From positions 1 to 64,000 of the forward strand of contig JAKVBL010000013.1 in NCBI GenBank assembly GCA_022447365.1: DNA of 64,000 bases, given 5' to 3'. The stretch comes from Oleiphilaceae bacterium. Its GTDB lineage: Bacteria > Pseudomonadota > Gammaproteobacteria > Pseudomonadales > Oleiphilaceae. Made by a program: the position numbers and the translations under genes. This document shows positions 7,787 through 14,490 of the stretch, piece after piece. Each line of letters begins with the position of its first letter. Position 1 is the first letter of the stretch. The notes beneath the pieces were generated by a model. The model searched no databases. It had not been told where the DNA came from and was given only the letters and a program-made list of their open reading frames with translations.

Positions 7787-8146
7787 CTAACTTTTTGCCT
7801 TTATCGTAACTGAAGACAAGGCCACACAATCAGTTCGGTCGCCTTCAGCAGTGATTTTTGAACCAGATAAAAGTGCTGAAAGTAACATCGCGAAGATCTG
7901 GTCTTTCTGTCGTTCCGAAACTGATTCTGCCGTAGTAATCACCTTACCGAGACAAAGCCCAATTCCAACATCCTCGGACGTTCCGAACCGCAAGGCTCCA
8001 CTTGCTTTTTCGACATCCATCCAACTCACCTCACAGGAGTGACGTAACACCTCTGCAAAACTTACTGGCGCAACTAATGTCAATATGCTCAAAGTAACCC
8101 CCAAAAACTGGCCTCTAAACACCGACACAATCTTTTTATTTGACAA
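7787..8146 (-). CDS. Small secreted two-cysteine family protein, member 6
   Basis: About 119 residues if translation starts at the TTG at 8144-8146, which has a GGGGGG ribosome-like run 5 bases before it. An ATG at 8200 would add 18 residues of poor signal-peptide character that overlap the decayed member upstream. Signal peptide ends near SFA (31). Cysteines at 38, 65 and 107. Helix QIFAMLLSALLSGSK at 83-97. The start is uncertain, family membership less so. Confidence 0.75.
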   Translation of the reverse strand: MSNKKIVSVFRGQFLGVTLSILTLVAPVSFAEVLRHSCEVSWMDVEKASGALRFGTSEDVGIGLCLGKVITTAESVSERQKDQIFAMLLSALLSGSKITAEGDRTDCVALSSVTIKAKS

Positions 8147-8160
8147 AGCCACCCCCCATT

Positions 8161-8330
8161 TCAATACAGATACACACCGGTTATTGCACACTTGTCCCAA
8201 CCGGTACCTTGATCATTTATCTTGTAGCGCACCTGCATCTTTTGCCCCATCGCCTTGGCGGCGAGTAAAACGACAACATACGGTCACCCCGCGCCTCGTT
8301 CTCTGCTCCAGCATTGCCTTAAACTTGCCA
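8161..8330 (-). pseudogene. Decayed member of the small secreted family
   Basis: The minus strand encodes VVLLAAKAMGQKMQVRYKIN ending ...CAITGVYLY and a stop at 8161-8163: the family helix, strand, second cysteine and last strand. The expected preceding FKAML occurs in another frame at about 8310-8328, with some 27 extra bases and a stop between the two parts. No intact start or signal peptide remains. It is a frameshifted, interrupted 3' half of a family gene. Confidence 0.7.
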
Positions 8331-8461
8331 TTTCAAACTGTTGTTCTGGTTTCCATGTATCAATATGCTTCCATCGCTTATCCATCAAGGGCTAACTGGA
8401 AAATCACCGTCGATAGCTTCGAGGGCTACCTTTCATAAACTGTAAATAGGCAAACTGATTT

Positions 8462-8887
8462 TTAATCCATCAAAGGTAGTAAAATTGCTGGAAGAATATG
8501 ACTAATTGGAGCTTTAAAAAAAGCTGGCTCGCCATCCCAAGACTCATCCAACAACAACTTACTTTTGGCTTCAGGAACTTTCTCAGCATAACGTTCAGCG
8601 TCACAGCTTCCTCTAGGCGTTGCTTTAGGAAATACAGTATGAGGATCTCTAGCTTCATCATAACCGTCAATCTCATATTCAACATGTGCCCCAAGAGGCA
8701 CATCAGACACATCATCTAAGACATAAAACCTTAGATCCGAAAACACTGGAACTCCGCCGTTATTAAACCAATTTTGCCAATACCCCAGTTCTCGAATTAC
8801 TTCATACGTCCAATTCTTATCGCCCCAATAAACCTGAACTAAATTGGTCTTAACTCCATTCACAACCCTATAAACTTTAAACTTCAT
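8462..8887 (-). CDS. Hypothetical protein, second gene of a two-gene unit
   Basis: 141 residues, not recognised. It has no signal peptide: it starts MKFKVYRVVNG and is rich in aromatic residues and Asp. Its C-terminus SHILPAILLPLMD resembles the C-terminus of the 1373-residue Rhs protein (SALLPAILHVIMH), a short hydrophobic tail. The start lies 11 bases after the stop of the secreted protein upstream, so the two are probably co-translated. A partner or immunity role for the upstream product is possible but unproven. Confidence 0.6.
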   Translation of the reverse strand: MKFKVYRVVNGVKTNLVQVYWGDKNWTYEVIRELGYWQNWFNNGGVPVFSDLRFYVLDDVSDVPLGAHVEYEIDGYDEARDPHTVFPKATPRGSCDAERYAEKVPEAKSKLLLDESWDGEPAFFKAPISHILPAILLPLMD

Positions 8888-8898
8888 TTCCTTAAGAA

Positions 8899-9648
8899 TT
8901 AAACCAGCTTCTTGTGGAGTTCTAGGAAAAAAATGTCTTTAAGCGCTTCATAATTATCCCTAGGGTTATAATCGTAAGAATAAGTTCCGCTAAAGACGTC
9001 ACCACCTGGCCCCAAATTAGCACTCACACCAAAACTAAACTCGTAAGAGCTGGCCGCGGGGATTGGGCACGGAGTAGCAATAACTTTTCTATTCCATGAA
9101 AGAAGAACCGTCTGAAAATTCTCTGAATAGCGGATTGAAGCATTTAAATCGTTTTCATTAAACACGGGACTAGATGAATCAAACCCTCGCTTTTCGGATT
9201 CAAAATAAGGCTTGCCGTAATATTTCATTAGGCTAAAGTCTTCCATTGTATTGAGCACATCTTGACCACTTAGAGAGTAAGGGTAGCTAACTATCGTTGG
9301 CGAAACGTTATATTTGTTGTATTGCACAGTCGCTGATAACGTACTCAACATTGACTCCAAGTACGCAGCATTCCATATATGCGTACCTTCCGCCCCGTCC
9401 TCGGAATAGAATAAATCTATTGCAATACGGTCTAGCTTATTGAGCTTATCTCGATTCTTAAAAGCAGCCTCAGTTGCATAATTGGCGACATCCGACCAAA
9501 AACCTAGATCTTTTAAATCCAAAGCATCTAAATCTTTTATTTTTTCCCAAATACTTCGTTCATCTTCCGGGATAATGATCGTCGCATTTACGACTGCGAG
9601 CGGAATTGCCTGTGTTAAGATACAAACAATCAGTAATTTTCTAAGCAT
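8899..9648 (-). CDS. Hypothetical secreted protein
   Basis: 249 residues with a signal peptide (about 1-22, ending VVNA). The mature protein begins TIIIPEDERSIWEKIKDL, then a helical segment with several Lys/Asp, and a beta-rich C-terminal half. It has only one cysteine, near residue 195 (VIATPCPIP), outside the signal peptide, and lacks the helix of the small family. Not recognised. Directly followed by the 141-residue gene. The position inside the array suggests an accessory or effector protein acting outside the cell. Confidence 0.65.
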   Translation of the reverse strand: MLRKLLIVCILTQAIPLAVVNATIIIPEDERSIWEKIKDLDALDLKDLGFWSDVANYATEAAFKNRDKLNKLDRIAIDLFYSEDGAEGTHIWNAAYLESMLSTLSATVQYNKYNVSPTIVSYPYSLSGQDVLNTMEDFSLMKYYGKPYFESEKRGFDSSSPVFNENDLNASIRYSENFQTVLLSWNRKVIATPCPIPAASSYEFSFGVSANLGPGGDVFSGTYSYDYNPRDNYEALKDIFFLELHKKLV

Positions 9649-9690
9649 ATTAACTTTCCTTATTAATGTTCACGCATCAGCATCCATAAA

Positions 9691-9720
9691 CTTAAGCTAA
9701 AATAGATCTGTCTCCTTTTT
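9691..9720 (+). repeat. RAYT terminal repeat copy abutting a truncated gene
   Basis: CTTAAGCTAAAATAGATCTG then TCTCCTTTTT. It sits immediately 3' of the truncated family gene at 9744-9929. Confidence 0.85.
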
Positions 9721-9743
9721 CATTTATAATTGAGCAGCATCCC

Positions 9744-9929
9744 TTAATAATTAGTACCGCAATTCATAACATCAATATCATCCAAGCCCTCAGCCACAAT
9801 ATGCACCCAGCCTTCGCTTCTCGGCTTTAGCTCTTTTATCTTCACAAGAGGCGTACATTCCGCTCTAACAAACGATGAAAATATTATTGCTATTACTCCT
9901 ACTGATACCTTTAACAGTATAACCTTCAT
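9744..9929 (-). pseudogene. Small secreted family member truncated at its 3' end
   Basis: 61 residues from the ATG at 9927-9929. Signal peptide 1-23 (VRA), then ECTPLVKIKELKPRSEGWVHIVAEGLDD and the first conserved cysteine near 57, after which the frame stops at NCGTNY. The helix and the second half are absent, and a RAYT repeat begins 23 bases later. The loss point is consistent with a deletion or replacement promoted by the repeat. It may still yield a short secreted peptide. Confidence 0.7.
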
Positions 9930-9933
9930 AACC

Positions 9934-10305
9934 TTATTGATTCCTATCATCTATACGAATGACGTTAAAATAATTATGGCCATCACTAGAGCAACTATCG
10001 TTATACCAAAACCTGACTTTTTTCTTTGCTAATTGCGCAGCAAGTAAAGCACTATAGATACGATCATTACCCTTTTCATTTGACGCACTCAATCGCCAGC
10101 CAGTACTTGAACAACCCGACACATATTCAATATTCCCATCTGTAGAAACAAGTACGCGATCCATATCTCCGTATACATATAGATCTTTAATTTCTTGAGG
10201 CACGCTCCAACCCTGAGCATTCGAAGCAGCAGAAAATAACACGAGCACGCCACCAACCAACCTCGCAACCATCGATTTTTCTTTTATTAAGCTGATTATC
10301 TTCAT
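9934..10305 (-). CDS. Small secreted two-cysteine family protein, member 7
   Basis: 123 residues from the ATG at 10303-10305, which has a strong AAGGAG ribosome site; the frame upstream adds 20 residues without signal character. Signal peptide to about residue 30 (SNA). Cysteines at 65 and 105. Helix NDRIYSALLAAQLAKKK at 80-96, where the usual SGK is replaced by AKK, then VRFWY and FNVIRID. Its stop nearly touches the start of the truncated gene downstream. Confidence 0.85.
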   Translation of the reverse strand: MKIISLIKEKSMVARLVGGVLVLFSAASNAQGWSVPQEIKDLYVYGDMDRVLVSTDGNIEYVSGCSSTGWRLSASNEKGNDRIYSALLAAQLAKKKVRFWYNDSCSSDGHNYFNVIRIDDRNQ

Positions 10306-10411
10306 ACCGTTCTCCTTTTTAGCTACTTTCTCAAAAATAGGCCCATCAATTAGATGATCCAACAAAGTTTTAGTTTATTGCCAAGCTATTTCAAAGTAGG
10401 CTTAACTAGTT

Positions 10412-10765
10412 TCAGCCATTGTGCACATTCGTATTTTGAGCATACGGATATGCGCTTCCACAACCAGAAACATATACATCTAATGATTTTCCAGCCATGA
10501 AGCTTGCTAATACTAAAGAGTATTGCTCCTTAAAATTTGGCGCGTCAGTATCAAACTGCAAAACCCGATTTCCCGAGTAGTTACAACCTAAATCGGGCAC
10601 ATCAACACTCACCGTCATATACATATTGCCGTTAGGCTGAACTGATACGTTTTCGATTTTAGCTCCTTGAACCCAACGCGGGCTGTCCTCTGCACTCACG
10701 AATGAGGAGTAAGCCATAAATAAACCTAAAACTGGCAGTACAATACTCTTAGTCTGAATCATCAC
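10412..10765 (-). CDS. Small secreted two-cysteine family protein, member 8
   Basis: 117 residues. Signal peptide about 1-25 (FVSA). Cysteines at 61 and 102. Helix NFKEQYSLVLASFMAGK at 77-93, strand SLDVYVSGC. The C-terminus is unusual (YAQNTNVHNG) and lacks the hydrophobic last strand of its relatives, so the 3' end may be altered. Function unknown. Confidence 0.85.
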   Translation of the reverse strand: MMIQTKSIVLPVLGLFMAYSSFVSAEDSPRWVQGAKIENVSVQPNGNMYMTVSVDVPDLGCNYSGNRVLQFDTDAPNFKEQYSLVLASFMAGKSLDVYVSGCGSAYPYAQNTNVHNG

Positions 10766-10825
10766 AAACTCCCTGAATCTAAATTACGAATGACTTTCCT
10801 TAATATTAGAGACGTTAAACACATA

Positions 10826-11200
10826 CTATCCATCTAGATGCACCCATCTAGCTGTGGCTACTTCCCAACTTTTGAATGTTGAGCAAGAAGAGCCATTTTC
10901 GACGTTATCGAAATACACATTGATAGTTTTTCCCATTGCGTATGCCGCTAATAACGTGCTGTATGCTAACTTGCACTGTTCGGGAGTGATCGCGTAGTGT
11001 GTGCCGAGCGTCTGTCCCAAGTGACATATCTGAACAATGGTGTTCATACTTGATAACCTGAGCATGACCCGATCGGTGCCATGTACACCAACCGTTGCAA
11101 TTGTACCGGTACAACTAATCGCATTATTGACAGCATGAGAAGATCCAGCGCCAAAACCGATTACACATAAAATGAATGCTATTGTGCATTTGCGGATCAT
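10826..11200 (-). CDS. Small secreted two-cysteine family protein, member 9
   Basis: 124 residues from the internal ATG at 11198-11200, which puts the signal peptide (about 1-23, SSHA) at the N-terminus. Four mature cysteines (30, 59, 76, 106). Helix CKLAYSTLLAAYAMGK at 76-91, strand TINVYF, then the C-terminal cysteine and VATARWVHLDG. Closest in layout to member 3. Confidence 0.85.
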   Translation of the reverse strand: MIRKCTIAFILCVIGFGAGSSHAVNNAISCTGTIATVGVHGTDRVMLRLSSMNTIVQICHLGQTLGTHYAITPEQCKLAYSTLLAAYAMGKTINVYFDNVENGSSCSTFKSWEVATARWVHLDG

Positions 11201-11244
11201 AATGTCGTCCTTGTTCATTTGTTCGTAATTTTAACTAGCCAGGG

Positions 11245-11568
11245 TTAAAGAGAGGTCGCCTGGATGTCGTATATCTTGCAACGACCGCCATCCGTGTTGG
11301 TATACACCGTTACAGATACGCCGCTAAGAGAAAGCGCCAATGCTGTGGCGTATATCCACTGCTGTTCTTGCGCAGTGCCCCGAAAATAAAGCCAACCATA
11401 GGTACCTCCGTCGCATAAATCAGGTGAGATATTCCCAGTCAACCGAATCGCGGGCGCGGTCGCGGAAGCCTTCAAAGAAGTTATTTTTCCTGAAGCATGT
11501 CCCGAACCCGAAATTGCGAACGGCGAGGTGAGTAGCATTACTAGTGCCAATAAAAAAATCCTTTTCAT
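11245..11568 (-). CDS. Small secreted two-cysteine family protein, member 10
   Basis: 107 residues. Signal peptide about 1-20 (FAIS). Cysteines at 52 and 97. Helix QEQQWIYATALALSLSGVS at 68-86, strand VTVYTN, last strand IYDIQATSL. Function unknown; in line with its neighbours on the minus strand. Confidence 0.85.
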   Translation of the reverse strand: MKRIFLLALVMLLTSPFAISGSGHASGKITSLKASATAPAIRLTGNISPDLCDGGTYGWLYFRGTAQEQQWIYATALALSLSGVSVTVYTNTDGGRCKIYDIQATSL

Positions 11569-11660
11569 TCAAACTCCATTTTAATTTTCGCTAACTAGAC
11601 AGAAACAAATCTACTTTAGGCCCACGTTACACCGCATGATATGCACGGTCACCCACACTC

Positions 11661-11722
11661 TTTTTGGCATCATCGCTAGCAAGGTGCGTGATTGCTAAGC
11701 CAACTTAGATCTGTCAGTTTTT
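11661..11722 (+). repeat. Diverged RAYT 5'-end copy
   Basis: TTTTTGGCATCATCGCTAGC followed by AAGGTGCGTGATTGCTAAGC and TTAGATCTGTCAG: an older, more diverged copy of the hairpin plus AGATCT unit, just downstream of the gene at 11732-12055. Confidence 0.7.
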
Positions 11723-11731
11723 ATTTAAACG

Positions 11732-12055
11732 CTACTTCGCTTTGATCCATCGAATAATTTCGTCGCCTTCGTTTGTGCACTCTCCTGTACCACCAACACT
11801 CAGGGCCTTTCCTGCAACCCAATAAGCAAGAATAAGAGAATATTTTGATTTGAACGCTGGATGATCAGTGCCGTTAGGCAGTCCAAGGTAGGACCTTGAA
11901 GCACAGCCGGGCCTATTCGTGACCTCAGCGTCAACCGGAACAAGGTAAAGGGTGTCGCTATAAAAGAATGGCTGAATCTTTCCTTCATAACTGCCACCTG
12001 CAACACTCGCACTACTGACGACTAGCATCACGCAAATAAATATAAACTTTTTCAT
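11732..12055 (-). CDS. Small secreted two-cysteine family protein, member 11
   Basis: 107 residues. Signal peptide 1-19 (ASVA). Cysteines at 51 and 93. Helix HPAFKSKYSLILAYWVAGK at 65-83, strand ALSVGGTGEC, last strand DEIIRWIKAK. A diverged RAYT repeat follows 10 bases after the stop, but the protein looks complete. Confidence 0.85.
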   Translation of the reverse strand: MKKFIFICVMLVVSSASVAGGSYEGKIQPFFYSDTLYLVPVDAEVTNRPGCASRSYLGLPNGTDHPAFKSKYSLILAYWVAGKALSVGGTGECTNEGDEIIRWIKAK

Positions 12056-12104
12056 ATGTCACTATCTCAACACTAACCATTCAACACTTTTTTACTAAAC
12101 GAAA

Positions 12105-12301
12105 CGGGGGCCGATCTATTTTGTTCCTTATGGAATTAAGGTAATGCGCATAATCCGCATCACAAATAAACACCGCCTTCTTACCATGCTCACGTTGCAC
12201 CACATGATGTGGACAATTTGGCACGACCAACCGCCGTCCTCTTGGCATCATCACACTCCTTGTGGTGATCGCTAAGCTAAAATAGATCTGTCACCTTTTT
12301 C
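12105..12301 (-). mobile_element. Internally deleted RAYT element
   Basis: The left end (12105-12122) is a degenerate GGGG..GATCTATTTT box. From about 12141 to 12301 the sequence closely matches the first 110 or so bases of the RAYT gene plus its 5' hairpin and AGATCT box (compare 5394-5553). Everything between has been deleted, giving a non-autonomous, MITE-like derivative. Confidence 0.8.
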
Positions 12302-12361
12302 TAAAAATAAAACACCAGCTATCGCACTAATAAGTAATTTGCTTAAACTTTTCCTTGTCAT
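12272..12361 (-). pseudogene. Signal peptide fragment fused to a RAYT repeat
   Basis: ATG at 12359-12361 opens MTRKSLSKLLISAIAGVLFL, a signal-peptide-like stretch, which runs straight into codons read from the repeat (E K G D R S I L A) and stops. It is the 5' remnant of a secreted-protein gene cut within its signal peptide, and the third such junction in this region. Confidence 0.6.
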
Positions 12362-12429
12362 TTGAAATTCCTACAAGACTAAAAATTATGCTAAATGAGG
12401 ATCGAATAATTTTAGGACTCATTTTTACC

Positions 12430-12450
12430 TGAAATAGATCTGTCACCTTT
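12430..12450 (+). repeat. RAYT terminal repeat copy
   Basis: TGAAATAGATCTGTCACC then TTT. It borders the orphan 58-bp leader repeat that follows it. Confidence 0.8.
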
Positions 12451-12457
12451 TATTCGG

Positions 12458-12515
12458 AATCAATAAAAAAGTGAAACATTGGTAGACCAATAGACTCAGG
12501 CGGTCTAAATAACAG
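12458..12515. repeat. 58-bp repeat with hairpin (copy 2), orphaned
   Basis: Second copy of the segment at 5959-6016. It is squeezed between two RAYT boxes (12430-12450 and 12518-12543), with no gene attached: a leader whose coding sequence has been removed. Confidence 0.8.
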
Positions 12516-12517
12516 GG

Positions 12518-12543
12518 AGCTAAAATAGATCTGTCACCTTTTT
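12518..12543 (+). repeat. RAYT terminal repeat copy abutting a truncated gene
   Basis: AGCTAAAATAGATCTGTCACC-type box ending in TTTTT at the 3' end of the truncated gene 12545-12781. Confidence 0.85.
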
Positions 12544-12544
12544 C

Positions 12545-12781
12545 TCACACAGACTTAGCCCTTTCTAAAGCAATGCCCGTCGTATCGCCGGCGACAACCC
12601 ACTTACTTGCGTTACTGCAGCCTTCTTCAGTCGCCTTGTTTTTATCCCAATTTCCGATCATAACAAAGCTCCCACTCTCATCGAGGAAACGAAAACTGGT
12701 AATCTCTGCAGCGCCGGTATATCGGCCTGCTGAAGCTGAAGAACTCATTACAAGTATTATTAGTAGAATTAAGACCCTCAT
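12545..12781 (-). pseudogene. Small secreted family member truncated at its 3' end
   Basis: 78 residues from the ATG at 12779-12781. Signal peptide 1-18 (SASA), then beta-type segments and the first conserved cysteine (55). After WVVAGDTTGIALERAKSV the frame stops 2 bases before a RAYT box. About 30 residues are missing compared with relatives: the helix end, second cysteine and last strand. A longer frame to 12814 adds 11 residues upstream and is less likely. Confidence 0.7.
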
Positions 12782-12890
12782 TTTTCTCCTCGCTATAGCT
12801 TCAGATGTATTCAAGAAGCTGGTTTTTTATTGTGTTTCACAGAACAGGTAGGAAGTCAGTTGGCGACGACGAACTATCCGGTTATTAATC

Positions 12891-12953
12891 CTCTTGGCAT
12901 CATCACACTCCTTGTGGTGATCGCTAAGCTAAAATAGATCTGTCACCTTTTTC
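12891..12953 (+). repeat. RAYT 5'-end copy with hairpin and AGATCT box
   Basis: 63-bp unit CCTCTTGGCATCATCACACT... to ...AGATCTGTCACC TTTTTC, matching the parent 5' end almost exactly. Confidence 0.88.
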
Positions 12954-12960
12954 TAACTAA

Positions 12961-13073
12961 CTCACGTTGCACCACATGATGTGGACAATTTGGCACGATC
13001 AATCGCCTTCCTCTTGGCATCATCACAACCATTGTGGTGATCGCTAAGCTAAAATAGATCTGTCACCTTTTTC
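12961..13073 (-). mobile_element. RAYT remnant: first codons plus 5' end
   Basis: 12961-13010 matches the early RAYT coding sequence (compare 5449-5498). It is followed by the hairpin, with an altered loop (ACAACCATT instead of ACACTCCTT, which destroys the ribosome site), and by the AGATCT box. Confidence 0.8.
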
Positions 13074-13077
13074 TGTT

Positions 13078-13118
13078 GTAGTGATCGCTAAGCTAAAATA
13101 GATCTGTCACCTTTTTCT
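13078..13118 (+). repeat. RAYT terminal repeat copy
   Basis: GTAGTGATCGCTAAGCTAAA then ATAGATCTGTCACC TTTTTC. The half-hairpin plus box unit is in tandem with the preceding copy, 43 bases past the stop of the putative immunity gene. Confidence 0.85.
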
Positions 13119-13160
13119 GCAGTCGAGTAAATTCATGATAGTGGGCTATAACGTAAGCAT

Positions 13161-13532
13161 TCAATCCCAAAGAACTTCAACTCTTGACGAGATAACCTCC
13201 AGCTCTCCCCAATCTCCGTGAAGTTTGTATACGCCATCATCTGTTTCCATTAGCACATCGATATTCCCAAAATCTTCCTCGTTATTAGCATCGCGGAACG
13301 GTGTATGCATTCTATCTTCCCACTTAGCAGATGTTACCCCAGAAAACACGATCCTTCCGTTTTTATAGCAGTATTGCTCGCCCGACTTTGGCGGCTGGTA
13401 AAAAGGATGCGCTTTTGCCAGGACGAGTTCCATATAAAAAACAATTTCATTTCCTAACTCCGAGATTTTAGTCACAAAGCTGTCTTCGAGAAACAAGTTG
13501 GAAAATCCAGTCAATTCATTATAGTTTTTCAA
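13161..13532 (-). CDS. Putative immunity protein for the Rhs tip toxin
   Basis: About 123 residues, no signal peptide, so cytoplasmic. Acidic and rich in aromatic residues (VFYMELVLAKAHPFYQPP, GEQYCYKNGRIVFSGV), ending VISSRVEVLWD. The start appears to be TTG at 13530-13532. Its AGGGA ribosome site overlaps the TAG stop of the toxin gene, so translation is probably coupled. The position right after an Rhs tip gene, the size and the acidity are those of an immunity protein. No named immunity family was recognised, so the role is inferred from position. Confidence 0.65.
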   Translation of the reverse strand: MKNYNELTGFSNLFLEDSFVTKISELGNEIVFYMELVLAKAHPFYQPPKSGEQYCYKNGRIVFSGVTSAKWEDRMHTPFRDANNEEDFGNIDVLMETDDGVYKLHGDWGELEVISSRVEVLWD

Positions 13533-13541
13533 CGAAGTTCC

Positions 13542-14477
13542 CTATATGTCGTAATCGATTCGTATATGGTTTCGAGGATCTCTTCTATTAATAGCCTTCC
13601 CTGCGGCGTTCGTTCGTAATCCATTTGCATTTTTAAATTCAGCGTGAGGTAGATTGCTACCAGGAGCTCTACCACTTCCTTTTTTAATCGTGAGTCGCGC
13701 TCTCCCATTTTCATCTTTGTATTTGATAGGGCCTGTAGGTTTCTGGCTGCGCATCCATCCTTGTTTTTCAGCATACTTCACCAGATCACTCGCCTTTGGA
13801 GGGCTGATCGACTTGTATAGATCATCCACTTTCTTTTTAAGCATTTCTTTCAAACGGTATCCCGTGAGAATAGAGGGAGCTAGAGCCCAACTCTCATCTC
13901 TAAACGCCCAACTTTGATCAGTAATATGATTCGCATTTGGGCGAGCTCCTTTGCCATAGCCATGATCGTTTATTGTTCCAGATGCAGATGCGTCAGCCTC
14001 ATGATCTAAACCTTTGGCCCCGCCTCCAGCCGCGCCAGCACTTCCACAATTGCACATTCCTATCATGCCTGAAGGGTCAGAGTACAAAAACGGATTATTA
14101 TAGGCGTATGTATAACGATCGAAATGTTGTGATCCCATATCAATATACTGCATTGGATCCACCGCCATAAACCGACCAATAATAGGGTCGTAATAACGCG
14201 CATTAAGGTACGTAAAGCCTGTTAGCCTCTCGTGCGGTTTACCTGTGTATCCAATGTGATTACCCAGCTCAGCATTTTCATTCTCTAGCTTCTTGCCGTA
14301 TGGCGCGTAGTTTTCTTGCCAGAGGATTGCTCCATCTTCGTCTGTTGCGGCTCTTGGGGAGCCTAGCGTGTCGTTGTGATAATACACAACATCCATTTCA
14401 GGCACTTGCGAGAACGCTATTGTGCTAAACGTTAAAAGTGTCGTGACTATCGTCAGTAAAGATATCCAATTTCTCAT
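13542..14477 (-). CDS. Separately encoded Rhs core with C-terminal toxin-like domain
   Basis: About 311 residues from the ATG at 14475-14477; GGGAG lies upstream and a further GTG is possible. A signal peptide is seen (to about 24, IAFS). Residues about 32-140 are the Rhs-associated core: YYHNDTLGSPRAATDEDG, NHIGYTGKPHERLTGFTYL, ARYYDPIIGRFMAVDP and YAYNNPFLYSDPSG. After this hallmark boundary comes an unrelated tail of about 170 residues ending GSNLPHAEFKNANG...RRDPRNHIRIDYDI, with several His, Arg and Asp that could form a nuclease-like site. The tail is in the place where polymorphic toxins carry their effector domain. The first 30 residues replace what is normally the fused Rhs shell, which here is the gene immediately upstream. 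Confidence 0.8.
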   Translation of the reverse strand: MRNWISLLTIVTTLLTFSTIAFSQVPEMDVVYYHNDTLGSPRAATDEDGAILWQENYAPYGKKLENENAELGNHIGYTGKPHERLTGFTYLNARYYDPIIGRFMAVDPMQYIDMGSQHFDRYTYAYNNPFLYSDPSGMIGMCNCGSAGAAGGGAKGLDHEADASASGTINDHGYGKGARPNANHITDQSWAFRDESWALAPSILTGYRLKEMLKKKVDDLYKSISPPKASDLVKYAEKQGWMRSQKPTGPIKYKDENGRARLTIKKGSGRAPGSNLPHAEFKNANGLRTNAAGKAINRRDPRNHIRIDYDI

Positions 14478-14490
14478 TGTCACTACTCCC

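Noticed and set aside
8085-8438. Plus-strand ORF of 117 codons
   Set aside because: Antisense to a decayed family gene whose helix motif is clear on the minus strand.
4794-13118. Regularly spaced repeats as a CRISPR array
   Set aside because: Unit spacing is irregular (tens to thousands of bases), units contain RAYT coding sequence, and no cas genes are present.
13529-13774. Minus-strand ORF of 81 codons overlapping toxin and immunity genes
   Set aside because: It lies in another frame of the toxin tail; the frame starting at 14477 has the Rhs core and is the real one.
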